The translations under genes and the position numbers were made by a program. A DNA stretch of 64,000 nucleotides from Bilifractor porci. GTDB taxonomy: Bacteria > Bacillota > Clostridia > Lachnospirales > Lachnospiraceae. The stretch lies in contig NZ_VUMV01000004.1 in assembly GCF_009696005.1 (NCBI RefSeq), positions 186,001-250,000 on the forward strand, in the 5' to 3' direction. A model generated the notes under the pieces. That model ran no database searches. It was not told the origin of the DNA and saw only the letters and a program-made list of their open reading frames with translations. Positions 40,638-49,418 of this stretch are shown here, in pieces. Positions within the stretch are counted from its first letter, which is position 1. Each line of letters starts with the position of its first letter.

Positions 40638-41966
40638 CACACGGAACACAGCGTAGTAGAAGCCGTCTCCCGGATAGCTGCCCGGAAGGAGCTGTCTTTC
40701 TTCTTTCTTTACCAGTGGAAAATGTTCCAGGAGCCATGCGGTGTTGTCTTCATTTTCCGCCCGGTTGACGGTGCAGGTGGAGAACAGTAGCGTTCCCCCC
40801 GGACGGACACAGCGGACCGCGTTGGCAAGAATTTTTTTCTGCAGTTCTGCCAGAGAGGCTTCCTTTTCCGCGGAAGCGTGATAGCGGATATCCGGCTTTC
40901 TGCCGATGACTCCGTAGCCGGAGCAGGGAACATCCGCGATCACCACATCAAAAGCCTCACGATCCTCCGGGCGGAACTGCGTGGCGTCCCACAGACAGGG
41001 CTGCATTTCCGGAACCTGGCATCTCTCGCGGTTTTCACGCAGCAGCGCGAGCTTCCGCCCGGTCACATCCCTGGAGATCACAACACCCGCCCTCTTCCCT
41101 CCGGGGTCCGCTTCCCGCATCAGGTCTGCGGCAAGGATGCTCTTTCCGCCGGGGGCGGCGCACATATCCAGGACACGGCTGCCTGGACGGATTCCCGCGG
41201 CCCTGACGGCCAGCATGGAACTGACATCCTGGGCATACAGGGTCCCGCTCTGAAAATCCGGAAGGGACGCCAGATGGTTCACTCCCTTCAGGTACCAGGC
41301 ATCCGGAACCAGGCTGCTCTTTTCCGCTGTGCAGCCCTGCGGAAGACGGCTCTGGAAATTGTCTTCCCCGGCTGCCTGTCCTCTTACCCGGACCGTCAGA
41401 GGCCTCTCTTCCAAAAAGCTCCGGCAGATTTTCTCCGCCGTCTCCGGTCCGTAGGCATCCATCCACTTCCGCACAAGGAACTCCGGCATGGAATACAGGA
41501 TCTGGATCCGGAAACACGGGTTGTCGTCCTGTTCAGACGGCCAGCGGAGCCGGTCCGGCTCCCGGATAATGCTCCGCAGAATCCCGTTGACAAATCCCCG
41601 GAGATTCCCGAAGCCCTTCGCTGACGCCAGCCGCACCGCTTCGTTGACAGCCGCGGAATCCGGCACACTGTCCATATAGCGGATCTGGTAGACGCTCATC
41701 CGCAGGATTTCGCGGATGGCCGGGCGCATCCGCCCGGTCGGAATCCTGGCATACTGGTTCAGGATATAATCCATCTGGATTCGATACTCGATCGTCCCTT
41801 CAAACAGACGCACCAGAAATGCGCGGTCCTGCGCAGTCAGCCACGCCCTTTTTTCCAGCGCGTCCCGCAGCACCAGGTGACTCTGCCGGTTCTCCTTCTG
41901 CGCCTCCAGAAGCAGCTCCAGGGCAAGCGCCCGCACGGATTTTTTCTTCCGGTCCTGCTCAGTCAT
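40635..41966 (-). CDS. rsmB: 16S rRNA (cytosine-967-C5) methyltransferase
   Basis: 443 residues: an N-terminal NusB-like RNA-binding domain (about 1-140) and a C-terminal SAM methyltransferase of the Nol1/Nop2/Sun type. Motifs: VLDMCAAPGGKS near 260, DVVIADVPCSGYGVIGRKPDI (first catalytic Cys) and LLFSTCTVNRAENE (second catalytic Cys). In the conserved order after fmt, with one extra gene (metallopeptidase) inserted; it overlaps that gene by 8 nt. ATG 41966 has GGAAGAAGAG upstream. Confidence 0.95.
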   Translation of the reverse strand: MTEQDRKKKSVRALALELLLEAQKENRQSHLVLRDALEKRAWLTAQDRAFLVRLFEGTIEYRIQMDYILNQYARIPTGRMRPAIREILRMSVYQIRYMDSVPDSAAVNEAVRLASAKGFGNLRGFVNGILRSIIREPDRLRWPSEQDDNPCFRIQILYSMPEFLVRKWMDAYGPETAEKICRSFLEERPLTVRVRGQAAGEDNFQSRLPQGCTAEKSSLVPDAWYLKGVNHLASLPDFQSGTLYAQDVSSMLAVRAAGIRPGSRVLDMCAAPGGKSILAADLMREADPGGKRAGVVISRDVTGRKLALLRENRERCQVPEMQPCLWDATQFRPEDREAFDVVIADVPCSGYGVIGRKPDIRYHASAEKEASLAELQKKILANAVRCVRPGGTLLFSTCTVNRAENEDNTAWLLEHFPLVKKEERQLLPGSYPGDGFYYAVFRV

Positions 41967-42666
41967 CTCTTCTTCCCGCTCCGGAGAGAATCAGCATACG
42001 AAGAAGATACATCAGCGAAGTCGCCGCCGCCGCGACATAAGTCATGGCCGCCGCGGAAAGCACGCTTCTGGCCCCGCCGAGTTCTTCCCTGCTCATCAGG
42101 TTCATGCCTTTCAGCTTCTTCATGGCCCGGTGAGAGGCGTTAAATTCAACCGGGAGGGTCACAAGCTGAAAGAGAAGGGCAAAAAGGAAAAGAAAAATAC
42201 CGATTTTCATGATCACCGGCAGCTGGAAGAGCAATCCGATAAAGAACAGCGGCCAGGCGGCAGAGGAGCCGAAATTAGCCACCGGGACAAGCGCCGACCG
42301 GATTCCCAGGGGCGCGTAGCCCTTCGCGTCCTGAATGGCATGCCCGCACTCGTGTGCCGCCACTCCCTGTGCCGCCAGGGAGGAGCTTCCGTACACCGTC
42401 TGCGAAAGGGAAACTGTTTTATTCCGGGGATCATAGTGATCCGTCAGATCGCCGGATACCTGCAGGACCTGGACGCCGTACAGCCCTTCGCTGGCAAGAA
42501 TCTGCTGCGCCACCTGCGCCCCGGTCATGCCGCTTCCGCTCCGGATTCTGCTGTATTTCCGGAACGTTCCCCGCATGACGCTCTGCACAATCAGTGTAAA
42601 CACAAATGCCGCCAGAATTAACAGATACGTCCAGTCAATGCCGTAATAATAATAATTTCCGTACAT
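41959..42666 (-). CDS. Membrane zinc metallopeptidase, YugP-type
   Basis: 235 residues. An N-terminal membrane segment (WTYLLILAAFVFTLIVQSV), the zinc motif HECGHAIQD near 113-121 inside AAQGVAAHECGHAIQDAKGY, two further hydrophobic segments near 135-185, and a C-terminal segment. The family is a widespread neutral zinc peptidase with no assigned substrate. AGGAGG lies 10 nt before ATG. Its place between fmt and rsmB, with an 8-nt overlap into rsmB, makes it part of the operon. It may act in membrane protein quality control, but this is only a guess. Confidence 0.9.
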   Translation of the reverse strand: MYGNYYYYGIDWTYLLILAAFVFTLIVQSVMRGTFRKYSRIRSGSGMTGAQVAQQILASEGLYGVQVLQVSGDLTDHYDPRNKTVSLSQTVYGSSSLAAQGVAAHECGHAIQDAKGYAPLGIRSALVPVANFGSSAAWPLFFIGLLFQLPVIMKIGIFLFLFALLFQLVTLPVEFNASHRAMKKLKGMNLMSREELGGARSVLSAAAMTYVAAAATSLMYLLRMLILSGAGRRDD

Positions 42667-42699
42667 AACCGATCAGCCTCCTGTCTGTCCTGTTTCCTT

Positions 42700-43641
42700 T
42701 TAGAAGCCCAGCCGCGTCTCTCCGGCGGCAAACCGGCGTCCCCGCAGGAAATCTGCGGCAGTCATCCGTTTTCTTCCCTCCAGCTGGAGTTCCTCCAGGA
42801 TCAGGATTCCCTCCCCGGTCTGCACCCGGATTCCCCCGGCTTCCGCCCCCAGCACCGTGCCGCAGGGCTTCCGGCTGTCCGATTCTCCGGATACAGAGGC
42901 CTTCCATATCTTCAGCTGCCTGCCCTCCAGGCCGGTATAGGCGGACGGCCAGGGGTTCAGTCCCCGGATCTGGCAGTCAATCTGGTGCGCCGTCCTGCCC
43001 CAGTCAATGATGCCGTCCTTTTTTTCAATCATCCTGGCATAAGCCGTTGTGCTCTCCCCGGGCTGTTTCCGGGGATGAATTTCTCCGGCCTGGAGCTTAG
43101 GAAGAGTCTCCGCCAGAAGATCAGCCCCGGCGCGGCTCAGGCGCTCAAACAGGGATCCTCCTGTCTCCTGCGGATCCAGTGTGATTTCCGTCTGGGCGAG
43201 CATATCTCCGGTGTCCAGGCCTTCGTCCATCTGCATGATAGTCACGCCGGATGTTTTTTCGCCGTTCAGCACCGCCCACTGAATCGGGGCGGCCCCCCGG
43301 TAGGCCGGAAGGAGCGACGCGTGGACATTCAGGCATCCGTATTCCGGAAGCTTCAGAATACTCTGGGGGACTATCTGTCCGTAGGCGACGACAACAATCA
43401 CCTCCGGGTTCAGCTTCTTCAGGATTTCCAGATTCTCCGGTTCCCGGATACGCGCAGGCTGGTAAACCGGCAGTCCGAGCTTCTCCGCAGCCGCTTTTAC
43501 GGCCGTCGGCCGAAGCTCCTGCTTCCTTCCGACCGGCTTGTCCGGCTGGGTGAAAACGGCCTCCACCTCTTGTCCGGAGGCAGCGAGCGCTTCCAGTGTC
43601 CCGACCGCAAAGTCGGGGGTTCCCATAAACACGATTCTCAT
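42700..43641 (-). CDS. fmt: Methionyl-tRNA formyltransferase
   Basis: 313 residues; formylates Met-tRNAfMet with 10-formyl-tetrahydrofolate. MRIVFMGTPDFAVGTLEAL at the start, then VVVAYGQIVPQ, NVHASLLPAYRGAAPIQWA (catalytic Asn-His) and GVTIMQMDEGLDTGDML are diagnostic. A C-terminal OB-like domain ends ADFLRGRRF. A longer frame exists upstream inside def but has no supporting RBS. The ATG lies one nucleotide after the def stop codon, so translation is coupled. Confidence 0.96.
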   Translation of the reverse strand: MRIVFMGTPDFAVGTLEALAASGQEVEAVFTQPDKPVGRKQELRPTAVKAAAEKLGLPVYQPARIREPENLEILKKLNPEVIVVVAYGQIVPQSILKLPEYGCLNVHASLLPAYRGAAPIQWAVLNGEKTSGVTIMQMDEGLDTGDMLAQTEITLDPQETGGSLFERLSRAGADLLAETLPKLQAGEIHPRKQPGESTTAYARMIEKKDGIIDWGRTAHQIDCQIRGLNPWPSAYTGLEGRQLKIWKASVSGESDSRKPCGTVLGAEAGGIRVQTGEGILILEELQLEGRKRMTAADFLRGRRFAAGETRLGF

Positions 43642-43642
43642 C

Positions 43643-44152
43643 TCAAAGCTCCTCTGTTTCTTCCTCTTCCGGGCTCTCCTGCTCCTCTGTCTCTCCCGCC
43701 CGGTGGAGAGGCCCTTTTGCCAGCTTCCGGTACAGATGCCCGTCCAGATGGTCAAATTCATGGCAGCAGGCTCTGGCCAGCAGCCCATCCGCTTCCAGCT
43801 CGAAGGGCTCCATGTTCTCATCAAAAGCCTTTACGATGATATGCTCCGGCCTTGTCACCAGCCCGACCATGCCGGGAATGGAGAGGCAGCCTTCCTCCCC
43901 GGTCTGTTCCCCATCCTTTTCCACAATTTCCGGATTGATAAAAACAAAGGGATGTTCCCCGTCCACATCAATCACGCAGATCCTTTTCAGGATTCCCACC
44001 TGCGGCGCGGCCAGACCCACGCCGTAGGCGTCATACATGGTTTCAAACATATCCTCGATCAGGGTCTTAATCCTGGGCGTCATTTTTGTGACCGGCCTGC
44101 AGACCTTTTCCAGAACCTTGTCTCCCTCCAGACGAATTGTACGCAGTGCCAT
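43643..44152 (-). CDS. def: Peptide deformylase
   Basis: 169 residues; removes the formyl group from nascent proteins. The three family motifs are intact: GVGLAAPQVG near 45, EGCLSIPG near 92 (metal Cys) and HEFDHLDG near 134 (HExxH variant with metal His residues). A glutamate-rich tail (EETEEQESPEEEETEEL) extends the C-terminus and is unusual in composition. GAGGG lies 7 nt before ATG. It lies between priA and fmt in the conserved order. Confidence 0.95.
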   Translation of the reverse strand: MALRTIRLEGDKVLEKVCRPVTKMTPRIKTLIEDMFETMYDAYGVGLAAPQVGILKRICVIDVDGEHPFVFINPEIVEKDGEQTGEEGCLSIPGMVGLVTRPEHIIVKAFDENMEPFELEADGLLARACCHEFDHLDGHLYRKLAKGPLHRAGETEEQESPEEEETEEL

Positions 44153-44227
44153 CTCTATTCCCTCTTTCTTTCAAAGATGCGGGCGCTCTCTTTGCGCGCC
44201 GCAGAAATTTTTCTGAAACTCCCTCGC

Positions 44228-44262
44228 GGGAAAACGGATACGGGCTGCCGTTCCGTTTTCCC
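44228..44262 (-). other. Intercistronic stem-loop between priA and def
   Basis: GGGAAAACGGA and TCCGTTTTCCC form a perfect 11-bp stem with a 13-nt loop, starting 6 nt after the priA stop. No U-tract follows on the minus strand. It may act as an mRNA 3' stabiliser or processing point inside the operon. Confidence 0.6.
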
Positions 44263-44268
44263 CTGACT

Positions 44269-46533
44269 CTAGGAATTCAGTTCAAACGTAAAATAAATAT
44301 CCCGGAATCCGGAATTAATTTCAATGTAGCGCTCCGCCATGCTGCGCAGGCGGATAATCTCCTGCCGGTCCGGCTCCCGAACGTACAGCACCTCCCGCCA
44401 GTTATCCTTAATCCTGGCCACCGTCTCCGGCGTCGGCCCCAGCAGGACCGTCTGTTCGGACCTCCGATATTTCCGGAGGAACTCGCGGAGCGCCAGAAAC
44501 GCCCGCTGCAGTCTCTGCCCGTCCGTACAGCTTCCCCTCACGGCAAGCATCTGCCAGACCGGAGGATAATTCAGGAACTCTCTCCCGGCAATTTCTTCGG
44601 AGTAAAAAGCGTCGTAATCCTGGCTGGCCGCGGCACGTATGCTGTAGTGATCCGGCTGATAGGTCTGAATGACGGCAAGACCGGGCACACTTCCCCTGCC
44701 GGCGCGTCCGACTGCCTGTACAAGCAGCTGGTACGTCCTCTCTGCCGCCCGGTAGCTGTTCTCTCCCAGCGAGAGATCCGCCGCCAGGACTCCCACCAGC
44801 GTAACATCCGGAAAATCATGTCCCTTTACGATCATCTGCGTACCGACCAGGATATCCGCCTGATGCATGGCAAACGTGCGGAGAATCTTCCGGTAATCAT
44901 TCTTCCCCCTTGTGGAATCCGCGTCCATGCGCAGAATCCTTGCCTGCGGAAACCTGCTTTTCAGCTCGCTTTCCACCTTCTGGGTTCCCACACGGAAGCC
45001 GCTGATAAACGGAGAACCGCAGTGAGGGCAGACCCGGACCGGATCTGTCTCATAGCCACAGTAGTGGCATACAAGCTTCCCGTTGTTGTGAAGCGTGAGA
45101 GAAACATCGCAGTGCGGGCACCGGATGACCTCTCCGCAGGACCGGCAGGACAAAAAGCCGGAAACTCCCCTCCGGTTCAGGAAAAGCATGCTCTGTTCCT
45201 TTTTCCGGAGTCTTTCCTCCAGTTCCAGCTGCAGGCGGGAGCTGATCACGGACCGGTTGCCGTTCTGAAGCTCCTTCCGCATATCCACAATTTCCACCGA
45301 CGGGAGGCCGGCTCCGCCATAGCGGCTGTCCAGAACAAACCCGGCGAATTCCCCCTTCCGGCAGCGGTACCACGCGTCTACGGAAGGGGTCGCGGAGCCG
45401 AATACCACATGCGCCTGTTCCATGCGCGCGCGTTCCAGCGCGGTCTCCCTCGCGTCATAGCAGGGGGCTTTTTCCGACCGGTAACTCGGTTCATGCTCCT
45501 CGTCGATCAGGATCAGCCCGGTGTCGGGAAACGGGGTGAATAATGCCGAACGGGGACCTATGACGATCTTTGCCTCCCCTGTCCTGGCCCGCTCCATCTG
45601 GTCGAACCGCTCCCCCTTTGACATTCTGGAATGAAGGACCGCGACCGCATCCCCGAACCTTCTGCGGAATCTCCGCACCGTCTGCCAGGAAAGGGAGATC
45701 TCCGGAATCAGGACAATCGCCTGCCTTCCCTCCCGCAGCACTTCCCCGATCAGGTCCATATAGATCAGTGTCTTTCCGCTTCCGGTGATTCCGCGGATCA
45801 GACACGGACGATTCTGTCCGTTCCACTCCGCCAGAATTCCGTCCCTGACTTTTTTCTGGCCGGGAGTCAGCTCCCTGCCCTCCTGTTCCGGAACCGACAG
45901 GCCGTTTTCCGCCTCGTCCGCATCTTCCAGCAGATCCTCCGGATTCCGGATGACCCGGTGGGTCTCCACGGAAATCAGGCCGTCTTTCTGAAGACTCTGC
46001 AGGACAGAGGATGTAACCCCCGCTGTTTTCATAAACCGGAGGCGGTCCGGGCAGCTCTCCCCGCCCGGGTCCAGAAGAGACCGGAGCGCGCGCTCCTTCG
46101 CCTTATGTCCCTTCTGCCGGCTCTCCTCCAGGGCGCGCTGCAGCGTTTCCCTGTCCGCGATCACCCGTATGCTGTCCGCGGTAGACGCCTTCTCCTTTTC
46201 CTTTACGGGAAGAACCGTCTGAAGCGCACGGTTCATGGTCGAGCCGTAGGTCTTTTTCATCCAGACAGCCAGCTGCAGGAGACGCCCCTCGATCGGCAGC
46301 CGCCCTTCCTGGATCTCCAGAATCGGCCGTATCCGGCTCTCCTCAATTTTCGGAGCGGCACTGATGCCGACCACATAGCCGTCCACGGTCCGGGTTCCCC
46401 TGCCGAACGGAATCCGCACCGCCGTTCCCTCCCGCACACTCTCCCGCAGTTTTTCCGGAATTCTGTACTGGAAGGTTTTATCCAGACTCTCCTGGGTAAT
46501 ATTTACAATTACATCAGCATACAGTTCCTGCAT
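44269..46533 (-). CDS. priA: Primosomal replication restart helicase PriA
   Basis: 754 residues. An N-terminal DNA-binding part, then the helicase core with GITGSGKT (Walker A), LIDEEHEPSYR (DEEH box) and VFGSATPSVDAW. Zinc cysteines lie in CRSCGEVIRCPHCDVSL and CHYCGYETDPVRVCPHCG. LVGTQMIVKGHDFPDVTLVG and QAVGRAGRG are helicase motifs V and VI. PriA reloads DnaB at stalled forks. It overlaps murE by 20 nt. ATG 46533 has only a weak RBS, so translation is probably coupled to murE. Confidence 0.96.
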   Translation of the reverse strand: MQELYADVIVNITQESLDKTFQYRIPEKLRESVREGTAVRIPFGRGTRTVDGYVVGISAAPKIEESRIRPILEIQEGRLPIEGRLLQLAVWMKKTYGSTMNRALQTVLPVKEKEKASTADSIRVIADRETLQRALEESRQKGHKAKERALRSLLDPGGESCPDRLRFMKTAGVTSSVLQSLQKDGLISVETHRVIRNPEDLLEDADEAENGLSVPEQEGRELTPGQKKVRDGILAEWNGQNRPCLIRGITGSGKTLIYMDLIGEVLREGRQAIVLIPEISLSWQTVRRFRRRFGDAVAVLHSRMSKGERFDQMERARTGEAKIVIGPRSALFTPFPDTGLILIDEEHEPSYRSEKAPCYDARETALERARMEQAHVVFGSATPSVDAWYRCRKGEFAGFVLDSRYGGAGLPSVEIVDMRKELQNGNRSVISSRLQLELEERLRKKEQSMLFLNRRGVSGFLSCRSCGEVIRCPHCDVSLTLHNNGKLVCHYCGYETDPVRVCPHCGSPFISGFRVGTQKVESELKSRFPQARILRMDADSTRGKNDYRKILRTFAMHQADILVGTQMIVKGHDFPDVTLVGVLAADLSLGENSYRAAERTYQLLVQAVGRAGRGSVPGLAVIQTYQPDHYSIRAAASQDYDAFYSEEIAGREFLNYPPVWQMLAVRGSCTDGQRLQRAFLALREFLRKYRRSEQTVLLGPTPETVARIKDNWREVLYVREPDRQEIIRLRSMAERYIEINSGFRDIYFTFELNS

Positions 46534-48001
46534 CTGCCTGTCTGTCTTCCTCCAGGATCTCCTGAATCAGCACACGCTCGTCCATGGGATATTTCTTTCC
46601 CTTGATAATCTGGTAGTCCTCGTGTCCCTTTCCGGCGAGAACAATAATATCTCCCGGCTCGCCGTGATGGATGGCGTACCGGATCGCCTCTTTCCGGTCC
46701 GCAATCTCAATGTATTCCCCGTCGGTTTTTTCCATGCCTGTCCGGATATCGTCCATGATTGCCTGCGGATCCTCATTCCTGGGATTGTCCGAGGTGATAA
46801 TGGTGAAATCCGCCATCTTTCCGGAGACTTCCCCCATCTCGAACCGGCGGTCCCTGTCCCTGTTTCCGCCGCATCCGAACAAACATACGATGCGGTTCGG
46901 ATGGTACTCGCGGAGGGTGGAAAGAAGGCTCTCCAGCGCCATCGCGTTGTGCGCGTAATCAATCATCAGGGTAAATTTGTCGGAAACCCGGACCATCTCC
47001 ACCCGTCCCTTGACCTTTGCATGGGTCAGAGCCTTCATGATCTCTTCCTCTGTCACCCCGAAGTGGTAGCAGACCGCCACGGCCGCCAGTGAATTATAGA
47101 CAGAAAAACGGCCGGGAATATCGATTTCCACCGGAATATTGACCAGCCCGGAAGCCTGATAGCGGATTCCCAGATAGCCCGGCTTGCAGATCATCATGGC
47201 GTTTTCCGCGCGGAGATCCGCCTGTTCGCTGTAGCCGTAGGTTTCCAGCTTGCAGGACGCGCCCTCCACAATCTGCTGGAAATGCCTGTCGTCCCGGTTC
47301 ACAATGCCGATCCTGCAGTTCTGGAGAAGCTTCTTCTTGCACTCCATGTATTCCTCAAAGCTGGCGTGTTCATTCGGCCCGATATGGTCCGCCTCTATAT
47401 TGGTAAAAATGCCGTAATCAAAATAGATCCCGGCGACCCGGTCCAGTTTCAGAGCCTGGGAGGATACCTCCATGACCACGCTGTCAAACCCGGCCCGGAC
47501 CATCTCCGAAAAGTACTCGTAGATCAGGTAGGATTCCGGCGTCGTATTCTCGGACGGAATGGTGCGCAGCCCGGTGATGCTCTCAATCGTGCCGATCAGG
47601 CCTGTTTTATGGCCTGCCGCCTCCAGAATGGACTGGATCATATAAGTCGTTGTCGTTTTCCCCTTGGTCCCGGTAATGCCGATGGTTGTCAGCTTTTTCT
47701 CCGGATGGTCAAACCATACAGAGGAAACCAGCGCCAGCGCGTAACGGGTGCTGGGAACACGGATCACCGTGACGGAGGAAGGCACTTCTACCGGTGTCTC
47801 CACAAGAAAAGCCGCCGCCCCCTTCTCAGCGACCTCCTTCGCATAGGCATGGCCGTCGGAGACGGCTCCCCGGATGCAGACGAACAGGTAATTTTCCCCT
47901 GCCTTCCGGGAATCATAGGCAACACCCTCTATTTCTTTCTCCAGACTGCCCTGCAGCACCTCGGCCTGCAGGCCGTCCAGAAGTTCTTTCAGTTTTTTCA
48001 T
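46514..48001 (-). CDS. murE: UDP-MurNAc-tripeptide synthetase (meso-DAP adding)
   Basis: 495 residues; adds the third amino acid to UDP-MurNAc-L-Ala-D-Glu. ATP loop GITGTKGKTTTTYMI near 110, VVMEVSSQALKLDRV, KVKGRVEMV, YAHNAMALESLL and CLFGCGGNRDRDRR are in Mur-ligase order. The specificity motif reads SDNPRNEDP; DNPR is the meso-diaminopimelate form. ATG 48001 is preceded by GGGAG at about 6 nt; longer starts are less likely. An extended -10 (TGC-TATCCT, 48085-48093) may be the operon promoter, just after the terminator of the GH18-like gene. Confidence 0.95.
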   Translation of the reverse strand: MKKLKELLDGLQAEVLQGSLEKEIEGVAYDSRKAGENYLFVCIRGAVSDGHAYAKEVAEKGAAAFLVETPVEVPSSVTVIRVPSTRYALALVSSVWFDHPEKKLTTIGITGTKGKTTTTYMIQSILEAAGHKTGLIGTIESITGLRTIPSENTTPESYLIYEYFSEMVRAGFDSVVMEVSSQALKLDRVAGIYFDYGIFTNIEADHIGPNEHASFEEYMECKKKLLQNCRIGIVNRDDRHFQQIVEGASCKLETYGYSEQADLRAENAMMICKPGYLGIRYQASGLVNIPVEIDIPGRFSVYNSLAAVAVCYHFGVTEEEIMKALTHAKVKGRVEMVRVSDKFTLMIDYAHNAMALESLLSTLREYHPNRIVCLFGCGGNRDRDRRFEMGEVSGKMADFTIITSDNPRNEDPQAIMDDIRTGMEKTDGEYIEIADRKEAIRYAIHHGEPGDIIVLAGKGHEDYQIIKGKKYPMDERVLIQEILEEDRQADAGTVC

Positions 48002-48111
48002 TTTCCGCTCCCATCCAGCGCCGGCGCAGCCGGCCTGTGTCTGTACTTCTGCCGGATATCCGGCAGACGCAACGTAACGAGTAAAGGATAGCATAATTTC
48101 AGGCAACAGAA

Positions 48112-48138
48112 AACCCCGAATCTCTCGGATCCGGGGTT
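48112..48138 (-). terminator. Terminator after the GH18-like gene
   Basis: AACCCCGAATC and GATCCGGGGTT pair over 11 positions with one mismatch, loop of 5 nt, followed on the minus strand by TTTCTGTT. The 123 bp between it and the GH18-like stop hold a second hairpin (GATAGTT/AACTATC, about 48164-48187) and no gene. Confidence 0.75.
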
Positions 48139-48261
48139 CTCTGTGTTCTTAAAATGAGGGGGAGATAGTTTGTTTTGATCAACTATCTGAGACTCATTCT
48201 AACGAGAAAATGTGATGAAACTTTGACCGCTTTCCAAAACATTTCTAAAATTTCTAAAAAA

Positions 48262-49413
48262 TCATGCTCTCCAGATACAGACGGAAACCGGATGCCCCAC
48301 CTGGTTTTCAATCTGTGTCTGCCAGATGCGCAGCGTCTCCTCGTCCCCGTACCAGAGCTGATGCGCGCTGCCTGCCTCGTCCGTGTAGCTGTAAAGCAGG
48401 GCTCCGTTAGATTCGTCCCGGACAGGTTCCCCGCCGTAGGTTCCCATGATCTTGGCGACATCCCTGTCCGAACAGGGCTCTGTATATCCGCCGCCCAGGT
48501 TCCAGTCGTAGCCTCCGTTCGCGATGGCGTAGGAGAGGTTCGGCACCCTGGAAAAGTTGCTGACGATGCCGCTTAAAAAATCAAAATCCGCCCTCGGTCC
48601 GGCATCGGTGCCGATCCCGTGCGCGTCATAGCACATCACGACATGTTCCACCCGGTCGGAGAAATTCAGCTGATCCGCCGGAATCGAAGGCTCCAGCACA
48701 ACGCGCACACCCAGTCCTCTGCTCCCTGCCTCCTCGGCCAGCATGTCCTCAAAGCGGATGACAAGATTCCAGAGCGTGGTGTCTCCGTAGATACTCTCGT
48801 AGTCAATTTCCACTCCGTCGAATCCCTGTTCCGAGGCGAGAGCCGCCAGCTGCTGCGCATGCGCGCGGGCGCTGCCCTCGTCCTCCAGAAGCGTGTAGAG
48901 AATATTGGAATTTTTTGCCTCTGTCCATCCGTCCTCAATAATATCATTGGTCACAGACAGATAATATTTTTTATCGGGATACGCGGCCTTCAGATCCGTC
49001 ATCAGCGCGGTGAGCGCGTCCGGCTCGCTGATCTGTCCGGCCGAATTGAAGGTGGCCGCAAAAATGCTGACCTCAGAGATGCCATCCTGATGGGCGTCCA
49101 GATAGGTTTTCGCGGAATCCTCATCCCAGTCAACCGCCCAGACACTCCTGCTGAAATCCGCAGGATTCTGCGGAAGCAGGGCCGCCTGCTCCGCCGTGAT
49201 TCCGGGAATGGCCGGGGCGTCTGCGGAGCTGCTGACGGCAGAGTCTGCGTTCATGGACTCCGTGCTCTCCGCGGCGGAAGCAGAGGCCTCCGCCTGTGAG
49301 GCGCCGTCCCCAAACGGCAGAACCGCCCCCTGCAGGATCATGGAAATACAGAAAAAAAGTCCCACCAGGCAGAAGGCCGCGGAGGATACCGCCAGAACGA
49401 TCCATTTCTTCAT
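48262..49413 (-). CDS. Exported GH18-like glycosyl hydrolase
   Basis: 383 residues. An N-terminal hydrophobic segment (7-29) anchors or exports it, followed by an Ala/Ser-rich linker to about residue 70. The rest resembles the glycoside hydrolase 18 barrel: EVSIFAATFNSAGQI, KKYYLSVTND, then FDGVEIDYESIY, where the DxE pair with the catalytic Glu is intact, and VEHVVMCYDAHG. The C-terminal QTQIENQVGHPVSVCIWR completes the barrel. Related proteins act on peptidoglycan or chitin-like polymers; the exact polymer is not known. It starts 5 nt after the carbamate kinase gene, probably in one transcript. Confidence 0.8.
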   Translation of the reverse strand: MKKWIVLAVSSAAFCLVGLFFCISMILQGAVLPFGDGASQAEASASAAESTESMNADSAVSSSADAPAIPGITAEQAALLPQNPADFSRSVWAVDWDEDSAKTYLDAHQDGISEVSIFAATFNSAGQISEPDALTALMTDLKAAYPDKKYYLSVTNDIIEDGWTEAKNSNILYTLLEDEGSARAHAQQLAALASEQGFDGVEIDYESIYGDTTLWNLVIRFEDMLAEEAGSRGLGVRVVLEPSIPADQLNFSDRVEHVVMCYDAHGIGTDAGPRADFDFLSGIVSNFSRVPNLSYAIANGGYDWNLGGGYTEPCSDRDVAKIMGTYGGEPVRDESNGALLYSYTDEAGSAHQLWYGDEETLRIWQTQIENQVGHPVSVCIWRA

Positions 49414-49418
49414 AAGAA

